Shown: in pieces, positions 33,555-43,819 of the stretch | Layout of the letters: the number at the start of each line of letters is the position of its first letter | How positions within the stretch are numbered: the first letter of the stretch is position 1 | From: Desulfosporosinus sp. Tol-M | GTDB taxonomy: Bacteria > Bacillota > Desulfitobacteriia > Desulfitobacteriales > Desulfitobacteriaceae | Direction of reading: 5' to 3' | DNA: 64,000 bases | Assembly (NCBI GenBank): GCA_000770645.1 | Contig: JQID01000201.1 | Location: forward strand, 1-64,000 | Translations under genes and position numbers: made by a program | Notes under the pieces: model-generated | Told to the model about the DNA's origin: nothing | The model's database searches: none | What the model saw: the letters and a program-made list of their open reading frames with translations, nothing else

Positions 33555-35441
33555 ATGGGACTGCTCGAAAGTATTCATGCGCCGAAGGACTTGCACACTT
33601 TAGATTTCCACGAACTTAACAAACTAGCGCAAGAGATTCGGGAAGTATTGATTGACGTGGTCTCCAGGAATGGCGGACATTTGGCGCCGAACCTTGGGGT
33701 CGTAGAACTCACCTTGGCGTTACACCGGACATTTGATAGCCCATACGACAAGATTATCTGGGATGTGGGTCATCAGAGCTATGTACATAAGCTCTTAACC
33801 GGCCGATTGGACCAGTTTGAGACCATTCGTCAATATAATGGATTGTCCGGCTTTCCTAAACGGGCTGAAAGCGACTGTGATTGCTTTCAAACAGGTCATT
33901 CCAGTACGTCCATTTCCGCTGCTGTTGGATTTGCCAAAGCACGGGATGTCCTGGGAGAGAAACACAATGTTGTGGCGGTGATCGGAGACGGGGCAATGAC
34001 AGGTGGCATGGCCTATGAGGCCTTAAACCATGCCGGACATAGTCAAACTCATCTGATTGTGGTGCTTAACGATAACGAAATGTCTATTGCCCCGAATGTA
34101 GGGGCCATGTCAGCCTACCTTAGCCGCTTGAGGGCTGACCCACGGTATAATAAGCGTAAAGAGGATATTGAGTATCTCTTAAAACGAATCCCGGTTATTG
34201 GTACTCAAGTTGCTAAAGGGGTAGCTAAAGCCAAAGATAGTTTAAAATATCTTCTCGTTCCGGGACTGATTTTTGAGGAACTGGGTTTTACGTATTTGGG
34301 ACCGATTGATGGACATGATCAAGCTTTGGTCGAACAGCTTTTAGACCAGGCTAAAAATAAAAAGGGACCGGTGCTGGTCCATGTCCTGACGCGTAAAGGG
34401 AAAGGGTACAAACCCGCAGAGGAAAATCCGGATATCTTCCATGGGGTTGGTCCGTTTGAGCCGGAAACAGGAAAACTCATCAAGAAACCTGCTCCGCCGA
34501 CTTATACGACGGTTTTTGGCGAAACCCTTTGTTCGCTCGCCAAGGAAGATCCTGAGGTCGTAGCAATCAGTGCGGCTATGCCAGGCGGGACCGGCCTGAA
34601 TGCATTCGCCAGACAATTTCCAGACCGTTTTTATGATGTCGGAATTGCCGAACAGCATGCCGTAACCTTTGCAGCCGGTTTGGCGTTTGGGGGCCTCAAA
34701 CCGGTCGTCGCCATCTACTCGACCTTTTTTCAGCGGGCCTATGATCAAGTACTGCATGATGTCTGTTTACAGCAGGCTAATGTTGTTTTGGCAATCGACC
34801 GTGCGGGAGTCGTGGGGGATGACGGACCTACGCATCATGGCGTCTTTGACATTTCAATTTTCAGGGCTATTCCTCATCTAATCTTTATGGCTCCCAAAGA
34901 TGAAAATGAATTACAGCATATGCTCTATACTGCCCTGCAGCATTGCGGACCGGTGGCCTTGCGTTACCCAAGATCGGCGGGTCAGGGCGTAAAGATGGAT
35001 GCAACGTTCAGAGAAATCCCCATCGGCAAAGCAGAAGTTTTACGCAAAGGCAGGGATGTAACCTTGATTGGGGTGGGAACCATGGTTAAGACCTGTCTTC
35101 AGGCAGCACAGGAGCTGCGTCAGCGCGGCGTGGATGCTGCAGTTATTAACTTGCGTTATATTAACCCACTCGATCGCCAACTTCTGTCCCACTATGCACG
35201 GTTAACCAAAAAAATTATCACGATCGAAGACCATATCCTCAAGGGTGGCATGGGAAGCGCTATTTTAGAACTTCTGGAAGAGGAAGGAATTGCTGGCGTA
35301 GCACTTGAACGCCTAGGGTATGACGGCTTCGTGGATCAGGGATCAATTTCCCAACTTCATGCCGTTCACGGCTTATCGGTCAAGGGGATCGTCCAAGCAG
35401 CAGAACGCTTGCAATTGTTTCGCCGCGTCGCTGGATCCTAG
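33555..35441 (+). CDS. dxs: 1-deoxy-D-xylulose-5-phosphate synthase
   Basis: This thiamine diphosphate enzyme condenses pyruvate and glyceraldehyde 3-phosphate, the first step of the MEP isoprenoid route. At 628 aa it shows WDVGHQSYVHKLLTGR, GHSSTSISAAVGFAKA, the ThDP motif GDGAMTGGMAYEALNHAG...NDNEMSIAPNVG and the transketolase DVGIAEQHAVTFAAGLA. The ATG follows AAGGGGGCAAGAAGG. Confidence 0.96.
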   Translation: MGLLESIHAPKDLHTLDFHELNKLAQEIREVLIDVVSRNGGHLAPNLGVVELTLALHRTFDSPYDKIIWDVGHQSYVHKLLTGRLDQFETIRQYNGLSGFPKRAESDCDCFQTGHSSTSISAAVGFAKARDVLGEKHNVVAVIGDGAMTGGMAYEALNHAGHSQTHLIVVLNDNEMSIAPNVGAMSAYLSRLRADPRYNKRKEDIEYLLKRIPVIGTQVAKGVAKAKDSLKYLLVPGLIFEELGFTYLGPIDGHDQALVEQLLDQAKNKKGPVLVHVLTRKGKGYKPAEENPDIFHGVGPFEPETGKLIKKPAPPTYTTVFGETLCSLAKEDPEVVAISAAMPGGTGLNAFARQFPDRFYDVGIAEQHAVTFAAGLAFGGLKPVVAIYSTFFQRAYDQVLHDVCLQQANVVLAIDRAGVVGDDGPTHHGVFDISIFRAIPHLIFMAPKDENELQHMLYTALQHCGPVALRYPRSAGQGVKMDATFREIPIGKAEVLRKGRDVTLIGVGTMVKTCLQAAQELRQRGVDAAVINLRYINPLDRQLLSHYARLTKKIITIEDHILKGGMGSAILELLEEEGIAGVALERLGYDGFVDQGSISQLHAVHGLSVKGIVQAAERLQLFRRVAGS

Positions 35442-35484
35442 TTAAGTCTGCTCATGGGCAAAAGGAAGGGACGGAAGGGATATT

Positions 35485-36294
35485 GTGATAAAAGGAAAAG
35501 AACGCATTGATGTTTTAATGGTTAAAAACGGGTTAGCAGCCAGCCGTGAAAAAGCGAAAGCAACGATCATGGGGGGAATTGTGTTTGTCGATGGACAACG
35601 CGTGGATAAGCCTGGCACGGAATTACCGGAAGATGTTTTGATCGAACTGAAAGGGCAATCCCTGCCGTTTGTTTCACGCGGCGGACTAAAACTAGCCAAA
35701 GCAATTGAAGCCTTTGCGCTCCCTTTTCAGGATAAAGTGGTTGCGGATCTAGGATCTTCGACCGGCGGTTTTACAGATTGTGTTTTGCAAAACGGGGCGA
35801 AGCGAGTTTATGCTGTGGATGTTGGGTATGGACAGTTGGCTTGGAAACTCCGTATGGATCCCCGAGTTGTCTCTATGGAACGGGTGAATGCCCGCTATTT
35901 AAATGAATATTCTCTTCCTGAGCAGGTGGATTGGATTGTTTCAGATGTTGCCTTTATCTCAATTACGAAGATATTCTCAGCCATGCTGGCCATTCTTAAA
36001 GTAGACGGGCAGGTGTTGTCTTTAATTAAGCCTCAATTCGAAGCCGGACGTGAACATGTGGGAAAAAAAGGCGTCGTTAAAGATAAATTAGTTCATCAAC
36101 AAGTTCTGAAGTTTGTCCTCAGCCAAGCAGAAAATATGGGCTTTCATGTTTTGGGTGTGGATTATTCGCCGATTCGTGGTCCGGAAGGTAATATAGAATA
36201 CCTTGTTTGGCTGGGGTTACAAAAGGGTTCAGGAATAGATTGGCATTTAGAACTCGAACGCGTGGTTCAAAATGCTCAGAAAGAGACGGATTAA
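35485..36294 (+). CDS. tlyA: TlyA-family rRNA (cytidine-2'-O)-methyltransferase
   Basis: The 269-aa protein has an N-terminal S4 RNA-binding domain (ERIDVLMVKNGLAASREKAKATIMGG) and an FtsJ/RrmJ methyltransferase fold with the S-adenosylmethionine motif VVADLGSSTGGFTDCVLQNGA. In other bacteria TlyA methylates 16S and/or 23S rRNA. The GTG start lies after GGAAGGGACGGAAGGG. It is the standard neighbour between dxs and nadK. Confidence 0.92.
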   Translation: MIKGKERIDVLMVKNGLAASREKAKATIMGGIVFVDGQRVDKPGTELPEDVLIELKGQSLPFVSRGGLKLAKAIEAFALPFQDKVVADLGSSTGGFTDCVLQNGAKRVYAVDVGYGQLAWKLRMDPRVVSMERVNARYLNEYSLPEQVDWIVSDVAFISITKIFSAMLAILKVDGQVLSLIKPQFEAGREHVGKKGVVKDKLVHQQVLKFVLSQAENMGFHVLGVDYSPIRGPEGNIEYLVWLGLQKGSGIDWHLELERVVQNAQKETD

Positions 36295-36297
36295 CGA

Positions 36298-37113
36298 ATG
36301 GAAAGGGTCGTTGGTTTATGGCTCAACATGAGTAAACCGGAAGCTTTGACGTTTAGCCTCCAAATCAGACCTTGGTTTGAAGCCCGTGGGTGGGACGTTT
36401 TAACAGAGTGGGAAGATATTATTAAACGCAGAACACAGTTTCTTATTTCATTAGGCGGAGATGGAACGCTTCTTCAAGCAGCTCGCGAAGGAGCATCGTT
36501 TGGGATCCCCGTGTTAGGGGTTAATCTTGGACAGCTAGGCTTTTTATGTGAGATAGAGCGGGAAGACGTTTTTGGTGCCTTAGAAAAGGTTCTGCGTCAG
36601 GACTATACAATTCAGGAACGTTTGATGTTGAGCGCCGTTGTTAAGCGGGTTGGGGAGGCCGATCAAATGCATCTCGTTCTAAATGATGTTGCGTTTTCCA
36701 GAGAGAGCACCGACTCCTTAATCACGCTTCAAGCAAATCTGTCGGGGGAACCCACCATAAGTTATCCGGTCGACGGGTTGATAGTGGCCACTCCAACCGG
36801 CTCTACGGCCTATTCTCTTTCGGCAGGCGGCCCCATCATCAGTCCAAATGTTCAAGCAATTTTACTGACGCCTTTGGCCGCGCATTCCTTGTCGGCACGC
36901 CCTGTGGTTGTCTCGGATTTGGAGGAAATTGAAATTATTTTAATAAGCGGGGAGCAATGCCTGGTGACCTTCGATGGGCGGCATAGTATCAGGATTTGCT
37001 CAGGAGAAACAGTCATTATCAAAACTGCTCCGATCAAGGCTCAACTGATTCGGTTAGGAAGCCGCAGCTTTCCTCAAGTGGTACGCGAGAAATTGAGGGA
37101 TCGTTGGCATTAA
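36298..37113 (+). CDS. nadK: NAD kinase
   Basis: NadK phosphorylates NAD+ to NADP+. The 271-aa protein has the family motif ISLGGDGTLLQAAR, GVNLGQLGFLCEIE, the NE/D-type segment LVLNDVAFSRE and VATPTGSTAYSLSAGGPII. ATG at 36298 follows the tlyA stop by 3 bases with no strong ribosome binding site, suggesting coupling. Confidence 0.94.
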   Translation: MERVVGLWLNMSKPEALTFSLQIRPWFEARGWDVLTEWEDIIKRRTQFLISLGGDGTLLQAAREGASFGIPVLGVNLGQLGFLCEIEREDVFGALEKVLRQDYTIQERLMLSAVVKRVGEADQMHLVLNDVAFSRESTDSLITLQANLSGEPTISYPVDGLIVATPTGSTAYSLSAGGPIISPNVQAILLTPLAAHSLSARPVVVSDLEEIEIILISGEQCLVTFDGRHSIRICSGETVIIKTAPIKAQLIRLGSRSFPQVVREKLRDRWH

Positions 37114-37131
37114 TGGGAAAGGAGCCAGTAT

Positions 37132-37584
37132 ATGAAAGCTCGACGCCAGATGAAAATTCAGGAAATTATTACCAAGGAGATCATTCGTACCCAGGAAGAT
37201 CTGGCGGACAAATTGCACCTGTCCGGCTTTGACGTCACGCAGGCAACAGTCTCCCGGGATATTAAGGAAATGGGTTTAATTAAAGTCCCTAGTGCAGATG
37301 AGGAATACCGCTACGCTGTTCCTAATGAAGTGCATCCGCCGAACCTGCAGGATCGCCTTAAGCGTGTACTGCGCGAAACCGTGGTTTCCATTAATGACAC
37401 GGAAAGCCTGGTCGTCATTCGAACGCTTCCGGGAAATGCCCATGCTTTGGCAGCGGTCCTGGATAATAGCAATTGGGAAGAGATCATCGGTACAGTAGCG
37501 GGGGATGACACGATTCTCTTGGTCATCAAGCCGAAAGAAGCTGTTTCGGAGGTCTTAGAGCGGCTTGCCGGCTTGCTTGGATAG
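37132..37584 (+). CDS. argR: Arginine repressor ArgR/AhrC
   Basis: The 150-aa protein has a winged helix at the N-terminus (EIIRTQEDLADKLHLSGFDVTQATVSRDIKEMGLIKV) and an arginine-binding oligomerisation domain ending in GTVAGDDTILLVIK. It regulates arginine metabolism genes; its place in this cluster is conserved in Firmicutes. The ATG follows AAAGGAGCC. Confidence 0.94.
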   Translation: MKARRQMKIQEIITKEIIRTQEDLADKLHLSGFDVTQATVSRDIKEMGLIKVPSADEEYRYAVPNEVHPPNLQDRLKRVLRETVVSINDTESLVVIRTLPGNAHALAAVLDNSNWEEIIGTVAGDDTILLVIKPKEAVSEVLERLAGLLG

Positions 37585-37595
37585 GAGGGGGCATT

Positions 37596-39266
37596 ATGCT
37601 TGCTGAGTTGAACGTTGAGAATTTCGGCCTCATGGAAGCGGTCCGCTTGAAATTTGGCCGGGGATTATCGGTTTTCACGGGAGAAACCGGCGCAGGAAAA
37701 TCAATGCTGATTGATGCGCTGGGGGTTCTCTTGGGCGGACGAGCCAGTGCTGATCTTATTCGGCATGGGGAAGCGCAGGCGCGGGTTGAAGGAGTCTTCG
37801 AAGATCTTGCTCCAGAATCCGTAATGAGGCTTGAATTGGCAGGTTATCCCGTTGACGAAGGACAATTATTTCTCTGTCGTGAAATGAATGTCTCAGGAAA
37901 AAATGTCTGTCGTCTTCAGGGGAGGACAATTCCGCTGACCCTTTATCGTTCACTCTGTGAAGGACTCGTAGATATTCACGGCCAAATTGAACATTTGTCT
38001 CTCTTTCGCCCAGAAACTCATCGGGACCTCTTAGATGCGCTGGGGGGGCTTCAAGACGACGTCAGCTTAGTAAATGAAGCGGCGAAAACCTATCAGGCAA
38101 TTATCCGCAAAGAACGTGAGTTGTCTATTTCCGAAGAGGAACGTCAAAAGAAAGAGGAAATCCTGCGTTATCAAATTGAGGAAATCGAGCTTATTAACCC
38201 GCTTCCAGGAGAAGAGGCCGAACTCATCCAGGAAAAGAAACGCTTAACCAATGCGGAACGTATAACGAATTTGGTTTCTGAAGCTTACGCTATACTTTAT
38301 GAGGGTTCATCAGGGAAGCTCGCAGTTTTTGACCTATTAGGTCAAGCTCGCAAAGCCCTCCAAGAGTTGGCTCGCCTGGATGAGGAATTTAATGCCATCG
38401 ATCAAGTCGAAGCCATCTATTATGCTGTTGAGGATTTGGCTGACCAAGTTAGGGTGTATAAGGATAATTTCGAGTCCGAACCGGGAAGGCTCGAACAGAT
38501 TGAAGAGAGGTTACTTCAGTTAAATAGGCTCCGTAAATATGGGACAACCTTAAGTGACGTTTTGGAAAGACGTTTTAAAATGCTTGAAGAGTTGGAGCAA
38601 ATCACCCATATTCAGGAACAATTTGAGACGATCCATAAAGAAAAGAAAATGGCGCTCCTTGCCTATCAAGCAGTCTCAGAGCAGCTCAGCCAGAAGCGCC
38701 GTATAGTTGCTGAACGCATCGAGAGTGGGCTAACCCTTGAACTTGCAGATTTGGGCTTAGAGAGAAGTCGATTTGAAGTTCGCTTTGTACCCAAGCCTGA
38801 GCCAACGAGCGGTGGTGCGGAGATGGTAGAATTTTATTTCTCGGCCAATCTCGGAGTACCCCCTAAACCCTTGGCAAAAGTCGCTTCCGGAGGAGAAATG
38901 TCCCGCTTAATGTTAGCCTTAAAAAGTTTATTAGCTAAAGTAGAGTCTGTTGGAACCTTTATCTTTGATGAAGTTGACAGCGGGGTTGGTGGCAGGACGA
39001 TTCATAAAGTGGGTGAAAAGCTGGCAAAAATTGCTCAAAGTAAACAGGTTTTTTGTATTACTCATGCTGCGCAAATAGCCGCCTTTGCAGATGTTCATTA
39101 TGGTATTGTGAAAGAAGAAAACGGCGAAAGAACAAGAACACAGGTTGAACCGTTGTCAGAATTCGAGCGTATTGAGGAACTTGCCCGGATGCTGGGCGGC
39201 GGGGAAGTAGAAATTACGCGTCAACACGCTCAGGAGTTATGGCAGCGCTCCGGACAACATAGGTAA
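37596..39266 (+). CDS. recN: DNA repair protein RecN
   Basis: RecN is an SMC-like ATPase that acts early in double-strand break repair. The 556-aa protein has Walker A FTGETGAGKSML, a central coiled coil, the ABC signature KVASGGEMSRLMLALK and Walker B TFIFDEVDSGVGG. The ATG follows TAGGAGGGGGC, 11 bases after argR. A terminator lies at 39365-39398. Confidence 0.95.
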   Translation: MLAELNVENFGLMEAVRLKFGRGLSVFTGETGAGKSMLIDALGVLLGGRASADLIRHGEAQARVEGVFEDLAPESVMRLELAGYPVDEGQLFLCREMNVSGKNVCRLQGRTIPLTLYRSLCEGLVDIHGQIEHLSLFRPETHRDLLDALGGLQDDVSLVNEAAKTYQAIIRKERELSISEEERQKKEEILRYQIEEIELINPLPGEEAELIQEKKRLTNAERITNLVSEAYAILYEGSSGKLAVFDLLGQARKALQELARLDEEFNAIDQVEAIYYAVEDLADQVRVYKDNFESEPGRLEQIEERLLQLNRLRKYGTTLSDVLERRFKMLEELEQITHIQEQFETIHKEKKMALLAYQAVSEQLSQKRRIVAERIESGLTLELADLGLERSRFEVRFVPKPEPTSGGAEMVEFYFSANLGVPPKPLAKVASGGEMSRLMLALKSLLAKVESVGTFIFDEVDSGVGGRTIHKVGEKLAKIAQSKQVFCITHAAQIAAFADVHYGIVKEENGERTRTQVEPLSEFERIEELARMLGGGEVEITRQHAQELWQRSGQHR

Positions 39267-39364
39267 ACTTAAGTAGAGTGCTCGACTCTAACATTAAATA
39301 AGCTTATAAAAAATCTGTTAAATTGATTATGGTATTCATCAAATCAGGGATTCCCATGGTTATA

Positions 39365-39398
39365 GATTGCAAAAATAATTTTGCAATCTTTATTTTCT
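39365..39398 (+). terminator. Terminator between recN and spoIVB
   Basis: GATTGCAAAA and TTTTGCAATC form a perfect 10-bp stem around ATAA, followed by TTTATTTTC. It ends the long xseA-recN transcript and separates spoIVB, which needs its own late-sporulation promoter. Confidence 0.8.
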
Positions 39399-39536
39399 GT
39401 CCCTATGGTATTGTTTTAGAAAATTTGGAACTTATTTTACAGGATGAATCGCAACGAATTTGGTTAATTTAACATAGAATCAGAATTCATTTAACTTATT
39501 ACAGGCACTCTATTTATGGAGGAATAAGGAAGAGAT

Positions 39537-40832
39537 GTGGGGAGAAATAGAGTGGAGGATGATAAGAGAGTGAAAAACAGAAGGATTATAATTTTTGTCA
39601 GTCTCTTGTTCTGTACCTTCATTAGTTTCAATCCAAATGTTCAACGGTTGATGAAATTTCCAGATCATTATCTTATCAGTAAAGAGGGGATTCAATTAAA
39701 TGGTGTTTGGTCCAAAGTTATTCAGGTAGAAAAAGTATCATCCAGTCCAATTGTTACTGTATTATCAGGGAAGTCTAATTCTCGAGGGTCGGAAAAGTTG
39801 GAAGTGTCTTACAAGCTTTTTGGGATTTTCCCCTTAAAATCCGGTGAGGTTCAAGTAATGAATCCTATAAAATTGATACCAGGCGGACAATCCATTGGGG
39901 TAGCTTTGCAGACAAAAGGTGTTATGGTGGTTGGGCAGGCGCCGGTAGTCGATATAACCGGCAGAAAAGTATTTCCTGCCAAAGAAGCCGGAATCGAAAT
40001 AGGAGATATTCTCTTGAAGATTAACACCCAGGAGGTCCGCACAGATCAGGAGGTGTCAAATGCAGTTCATCTGGCTGGAGAGCAAAAAGGAAATGTAAAT
40101 GTGCTTTACAAGCATCAAGACCAGATATTAGAAAAAATTATAAAACCAATTTATTGTGTGGAAACGGGTAGGTATCGCATGGGTTTATTTGTTCGGGACG
40201 AAGCAGCAGGGGTTGGAACCCTCTCTTTTTTAGACCCGGTTTCTAAGAAATATGGCGCACTAGGACATGTAATCACGGATGCAGACACGAATCAGAAAAT
40301 TGAAGTCTTCAACGGTAAAATTGTTGCTTCTACAATTTATGCCATTGAAAAAGGGAAGCGGGGTCATCCTGGTGAAAAAATCGGTTCCTTCGATCCAAAT
40401 TCGGCTTTTACAGGGACAATTGAAAAAAACACCATGACAGGTATTTTCGGTACAATAAGCGGCCAAGTAGTAAATCCCTATTATAAAGAAGCAATTCCGG
40501 TGGGATGGGAATCTGAGGTTAAAGTTGGTCCTGCTAAGATTTATACAGTGATTCAGGGGGAGAAAGTTGAAGAGTTTGAGGTAAATATTGATCGTGTGAT
40601 GCATAATCGTACGGACAGTAAAAATATGATCGTGCGAGTGACCGATCCAAGATTACTGGAGGTTACGGGTGGAATTATCCAAGGCATGAGTGGAAGTCCA
40701 ATCATTCAAAACGGTAAAATCATCGGAGCGGTCACGCATGTTTTTGTCAATGATAGTCAACGCGGATATGGGGTGTTTATCCAAAATATGATCAATGAGA
40801 GTAGTCAACTGACCGAAAACAGAGCGGCTTAG
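39537..40832 (+). CDS. spoIVB: SpoIVB peptidase
   Basis: SpoIVB is the forespore-secreted serine peptidase that signals sigma-K activation through SpoIVFA. The 431-aa protein has an N-terminal membrane/signal helix (RIIIFVSLLFCTFISF), a PDZ domain (AKEAGIEIGDILLKINTQEV) and the S55 peptidase domain with GALGHVITD and the serine motif GMSGSPIIQNGKIIGAVTHV. The GTG at 39537 has AAGGAAGA ahead of it; GTG at 39570 behind GGAGG is an alternative. Confidence 0.93.
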   Translation: MGRNRVEDDKRVKNRRIIIFVSLLFCTFISFNPNVQRLMKFPDHYLISKEGIQLNGVWSKVIQVEKVSSSPIVTVLSGKSNSRGSEKLEVSYKLFGIFPLKSGEVQVMNPIKLIPGGQSIGVALQTKGVMVVGQAPVVDITGRKVFPAKEAGIEIGDILLKINTQEVRTDQEVSNAVHLAGEQKGNVNVLYKHQDQILEKIIKPIYCVETGRYRMGLFVRDEAAGVGTLSFLDPVSKKYGALGHVITDADTNQKIEVFNGKIVASTIYAIEKGKRGHPGEKIGSFDPNSAFTGTIEKNTMTGIFGTISGQVVNPYYKEAIPVGWESEVKVGPAKIYTVIQGEKVEEFEVNIDRVMHNRTDSKNMIVRVTDPRLLEVTGGIIQGMSGSPIIQNGKIIGAVTHVFVNDSQRGYGVFIQNMINESSQLTENRAA

Positions 40833-40857
40833 AAATAAAAATTGGAGCTATATTTGG

Positions 40858-40893
40858 AAAAGAGCAGTCTTTACAAAAACTGCTCTTTCTTTA
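40858..40893 (+). terminator. Terminator of spoIVB
   Basis: AAAGAGCAGT and ACTGCTCTTT pair perfectly around a 10-base loop, then CTTTAATTTT. Confidence 0.8.
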
Positions 40894-40940
40894 ATTTTAA
40901 CTTTTTTCTATGATTAAAAAGGAGGAGTATAGAAAACTAT

Positions 40941-40947
40941 TGTCGAA
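40941..40947 (+). promoter_or_regulatory. Spo0A box (TGTCGAA) upstream of spo0A
   Basis: TGTCGAA is the exact core of the Spo0A-binding box, 72 bp ahead of the spo0A start. An AGGAGTAT sequence about 15 bases upstream and GAAAT overlapping the box could form a sigma-H-like promoter, but this is tentative. It fits the known autoregulation of spo0A. Confidence 0.6.
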
Positions 40948-41018
40948 ATGAACATCCATTTAATATTTTAAAATTAAAGCAAAATTTAACGTGTACAAAA
41001 TGAGGGGGATTCTAGGAA

Positions 41019-41837
41019 ATGCAAAGGCCTATAAGAGTCTTATTGGCAGATGACAACCGGGAATTTGTCGAGATAGTCAAACAATTTATTGAACGGCAAG
41101 AAGATATGACCCTAGTTGGGGTAGCGTATCATGGGAATGAGGCTTTGGAACTAATATCTCGAGAAGAACCTCATGTTGTGCTATTAGATATTATTATGCC
41201 CCATCTTGATGGTTTGGGGGTCCTTGAAAAACTGCAAAATTTAGTTCAAAGACCTAAGATCATTATCTTAACAGCGTTTGGACAGGAAACAATGACCCAA
41301 CGTGCCGTAAAACTCGGAGCGAATTACTACATATTGAAACCTTTTGATTTGGAAACATTAGGTAAGCGAATTCGCCAATTACATGATGATTTTTCGGAGT
41401 CACTCAGTGGAGCTCAACAAACAAATGCGGGGTCAAACAGGATGTTATATACACAAATCTCAAATGGGATTTTGCCGCCGACGACGAAGAATTATGAAGT
41501 TGAAGTCACGCGAATGATCCATCAGATGGGGGTACCGGCGCATGTCAAAGGATACCAGTATTTACGGGATGCTATCGTTTGCGTGGTTCAGGATGTATCG
41601 CTGCTTGGAGCTGTAACCAAAGAGCTTTATCCGATGATCGCAGGTAAATATAAAACCACCCCAAGTCGTGTCGAACGCGCAATTCGTCATGCTATAGAGT
41701 TGGCTTGGGATCGGGGAAACGTAGATTTTATGAATCGTTATTTTGGCTACACCATTAACGTTGATCGTGGTAAACCAACAAATTCGGAATTTGTGGCGAT
41801 GGTCGCTGATAAATTGCGGATGTCGATGATGGAATAA
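41019..41837 (+). CDS. spo0A: Sporulation transcription factor Spo0A
   Basis: This is the master response regulator of sporulation entry. The 272-aa protein has a receiver domain with the acidic pair DD at residues 10-11 and the phospho-acceptor Asp57 ([12 protein letters not shown]), then an effector domain with [41 protein letters not shown] and the recognition stretch. Location after spoIVB is conserved. ATG follows TGAGGGGG. Confidence 0.97.
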   Translation: MQRPIRVLLADDNREFVEIVKQFIERQEDMTLVGVAYHGNEALELISREEPHVVLLDIIMPHLDGLGVLEKLQNLVQRPKIIILTAFGQETMTQRAVKLGANYYILKPFDLETLGKRIRQLHDDFSESLSGAQQTNAGSNRMLYTQISNGILPPTTKNYEVEVTRMIHQMGVPAHVKGYQYLRDAIVCVVQDVSLLGAVTKELYPMIAGKYKTTPSRVERAIRHAIELAWDRGNVDFMNRYFGYTINVDRGKPTNSEFVAMVADKLRMSMME

Positions 41838-42055
41838 GAATTGGCTTATAACAAGGGATACAGGGTTTTGAAAACAGATTGCATACATCTCTATGTTGAA
41901 TAAACTTGGAGGTGTTTTTGTTATAAGATTATCCCCAATTTGAAGCCGGGATTGTAAAGTGATTTATGCCGAATAGCTAAATATTAGTTTACATATAGTC
42001 GATTAAAGTTTAGAATAGGGTGATGTAGTTCCAAGGATTGAATGGGGGATTATAG

Positions 42056-43819
42056 ATGAAACGGTTGATGAGCGGTAATGAAGCTGCAGCTCGAGGAGCT
42101 TATGAGGCAGGGGTTACAGTAGCTGCGGCATATCCGGGGACACCAAGTACGGAAATAACCGAATCCATTGCCAAATATAATAATATCTATGCAGAATGGT
42201 CACCTAATGAGAAAGTTGCCCTGGAAGTGGCAATCGGAGCCGCTTTTGCCGGAGCCAGAGCAATCTGTGCAATGAAGCATGTTGGCTTGAATGTCGCGGC
42301 GGATCCTTTGTTTACAGTATCCTATACCGGAATAAACGGCGGCTTGGTCTTGATGATAGCCGATGATCCGGGAATGCACAGCTCGCAAAATGAACAGGAC
42401 AGCAGGCACTATGCCCGGGCAGCAAAGGTTCCGATGCTTGAACCTTCCGACAGTCAGGAATGTTTGGATTACGTCAAACAAGCTTTCGAGATAAGCGAGA
42501 GCTTCGATTGCCCTGTGATAGTCAGACTATCGACAAGGATTTCACACTCTCAGAGTGCCGTTGAAACAGGAGAGAGGGTAGATTATCAGCTTAAATATTA
42601 TACCAAGGACATTAATAAATATGTAATGATGCCTGCAATGGCCAGAAGAAGACATGTTGAAGTAGAAAAAAGAATGCTTGCCTTACAGGAGTACGCAGAG
42701 ACAGCTAATTTAAACACTATAGAATGGGGAAGCAAAAAAATAGGTGTGATTACCAGTGGGATAGCATATCAATATGCCAAAGAAGCTTTTGGTGATGTTT
42801 CCTATTTGAAAATCGGGATGGTATATCCTCTGCCGGAACAACTTATTGCCAGGTTTGCCTCTGAAGTTGAAACACTTTATGTCGTTGAAGAATTGGAACC
42901 ATTTTTGGAGAACGAAATCAAAAAAAATGGGATCAAAGTTATCGGAAAAGAATTTCTTCCTGTTATTGGTGAACTGACCGCTCAATTAATCAAAGAAAAG
43001 CTGCTCGGAGTTAAGCAGGAAGTAAATGAACCGCTGATGGAAAACATACCCCTAAGACCGCCTGTAATGTGTCCGGGATGTCCGCATAGAGGCCTGCATT
43101 ATGTTCTGAGCAAACTTAAACTGAATGTGATCGGTGATATAGGTTGTTATACACTTGGAGCACAGCCGCCTACTGAATCCCTGAATTCCGTTATCTGTAT
43201 GGGCGCCAGCATCGGTAATGCACTTGGGATGGAAAAAGCAAGGGGGGCGGAGTTTGCGAAAAAGACAGTAGCGATCCTTGGAGACTCAACATTCATCCAC
43301 TCTGGAATAACCGGGTTGATTGATGTTGTTTATAATAAAGGTAATTCAACTGTAATAATTCCGGATAATTCAACAACAGGTATGACAGGTCATCAAGACA
43401 ATCCCACAACCGGTTTAACAATTAAGGGTGAAGTTACCAGGCAGGTTGATTTAGTAAAACTTGCCAGGGCAATTGGAGTCGATAGAGTAAGGGTTGCTGA
43501 TCCGTTCGATATTCAAGAATTAAAGAAGATTGTCAAAGAAGAAATCGCGTCGCCAGAACCTTCTGTAATTATCTCCCAAAGACCATGCGCTCTGTTAAAG
43601 AATGTTAAACATGCCGGGGCATTAAAGATAGATATGGAAAAGTGTAAAAAATGCCGGAAATGTTTGGCTATCGGTTGTCCTGCTCTTGCTGATAAGGGAG
43701 ATTTTATTGAAGTAAATGAAGCGCTGTGTGTCGGATGCCGATTATGTACGAAAGTATGCAGTTTCAATGCATTTGAAACGTCGGATAGTGCAGAAAAGGC
43801 AGGTGCGCTTAATGGATAA
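42056..43819 (+). CDS. iorA: Indolepyruvate ferredoxin oxidoreductase, alpha subunit
   Basis: IorAB oxidatively decarboxylates aryl pyruvates from aromatic amino acids to aryl-acetyl-CoA with ferredoxin as acceptor. The 587-aa protein has the N-terminal YPGTPSTEI pyrimidine domain, the ThDP part GDSTFIHSGITGLIDVVYN with MTGHQDNP, and a C-terminal two-cluster ferredoxin with CKKCRKCLAIGCP and CVGCRLCTKVC. Upstream CPGCPHRG is typical of IorA. The ATG follows GGGGGA. iorB overlaps it by 8 bp. Confidence 0.93.
   Translation: MKRLMSGNEAAARGAYEAGVTVAAAYPGTPSTEITESIAKYNNIYAEWSPNEKVALEVAIGAAFAGARAICAMKHVGLNVAADPLFTVSYTGINGGLVLMIADDPGMHSSQNEQDSRHYARAAKVPMLEPSDSQECLDYVKQAFEISESFDCPVIVRLSTRISHSQSAVETGERVDYQLKYYTKDINKYVMMPAMARRRHVEVEKRMLALQEYAETANLNTIEWGSKKIGVITSGIAYQYAKEAFGDVSYLKIGMVYPLPEQLIARFASEVETLYVVEELEPFLENEIKKNGIKVIGKEFLPVIGELTAQLIKEKLLGVKQEVNEPLMENIPLRPPVMCPGCPHRGLHYVLSKLKLNVIGDIGCYTLGAQPPTESLNSVICMGASIGNALGMEKARGAEFAKKTVAILGDSTFIHSGITGLIDVVYNKGNSTVIIPDNSTTGMTGHQDNPTTGLTIKGEVTRQVDLVKLARAIGVDRVRVADPFDIQELKKIVKEEIASPEPSVIISQRPCALLKNVKHAGALKIDMEKCKKCRKCLAIGCPALADKGDFIEVNEALCVGCRLCTKVCSFNAFETSDSAEKAGALNG

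Noticed and set aside
41893-41943. 16-codon frame between spo0A and iorA
   Set aside because: No well-spaced ribosome binding site and no adjacent hairpin; no reason to call it.
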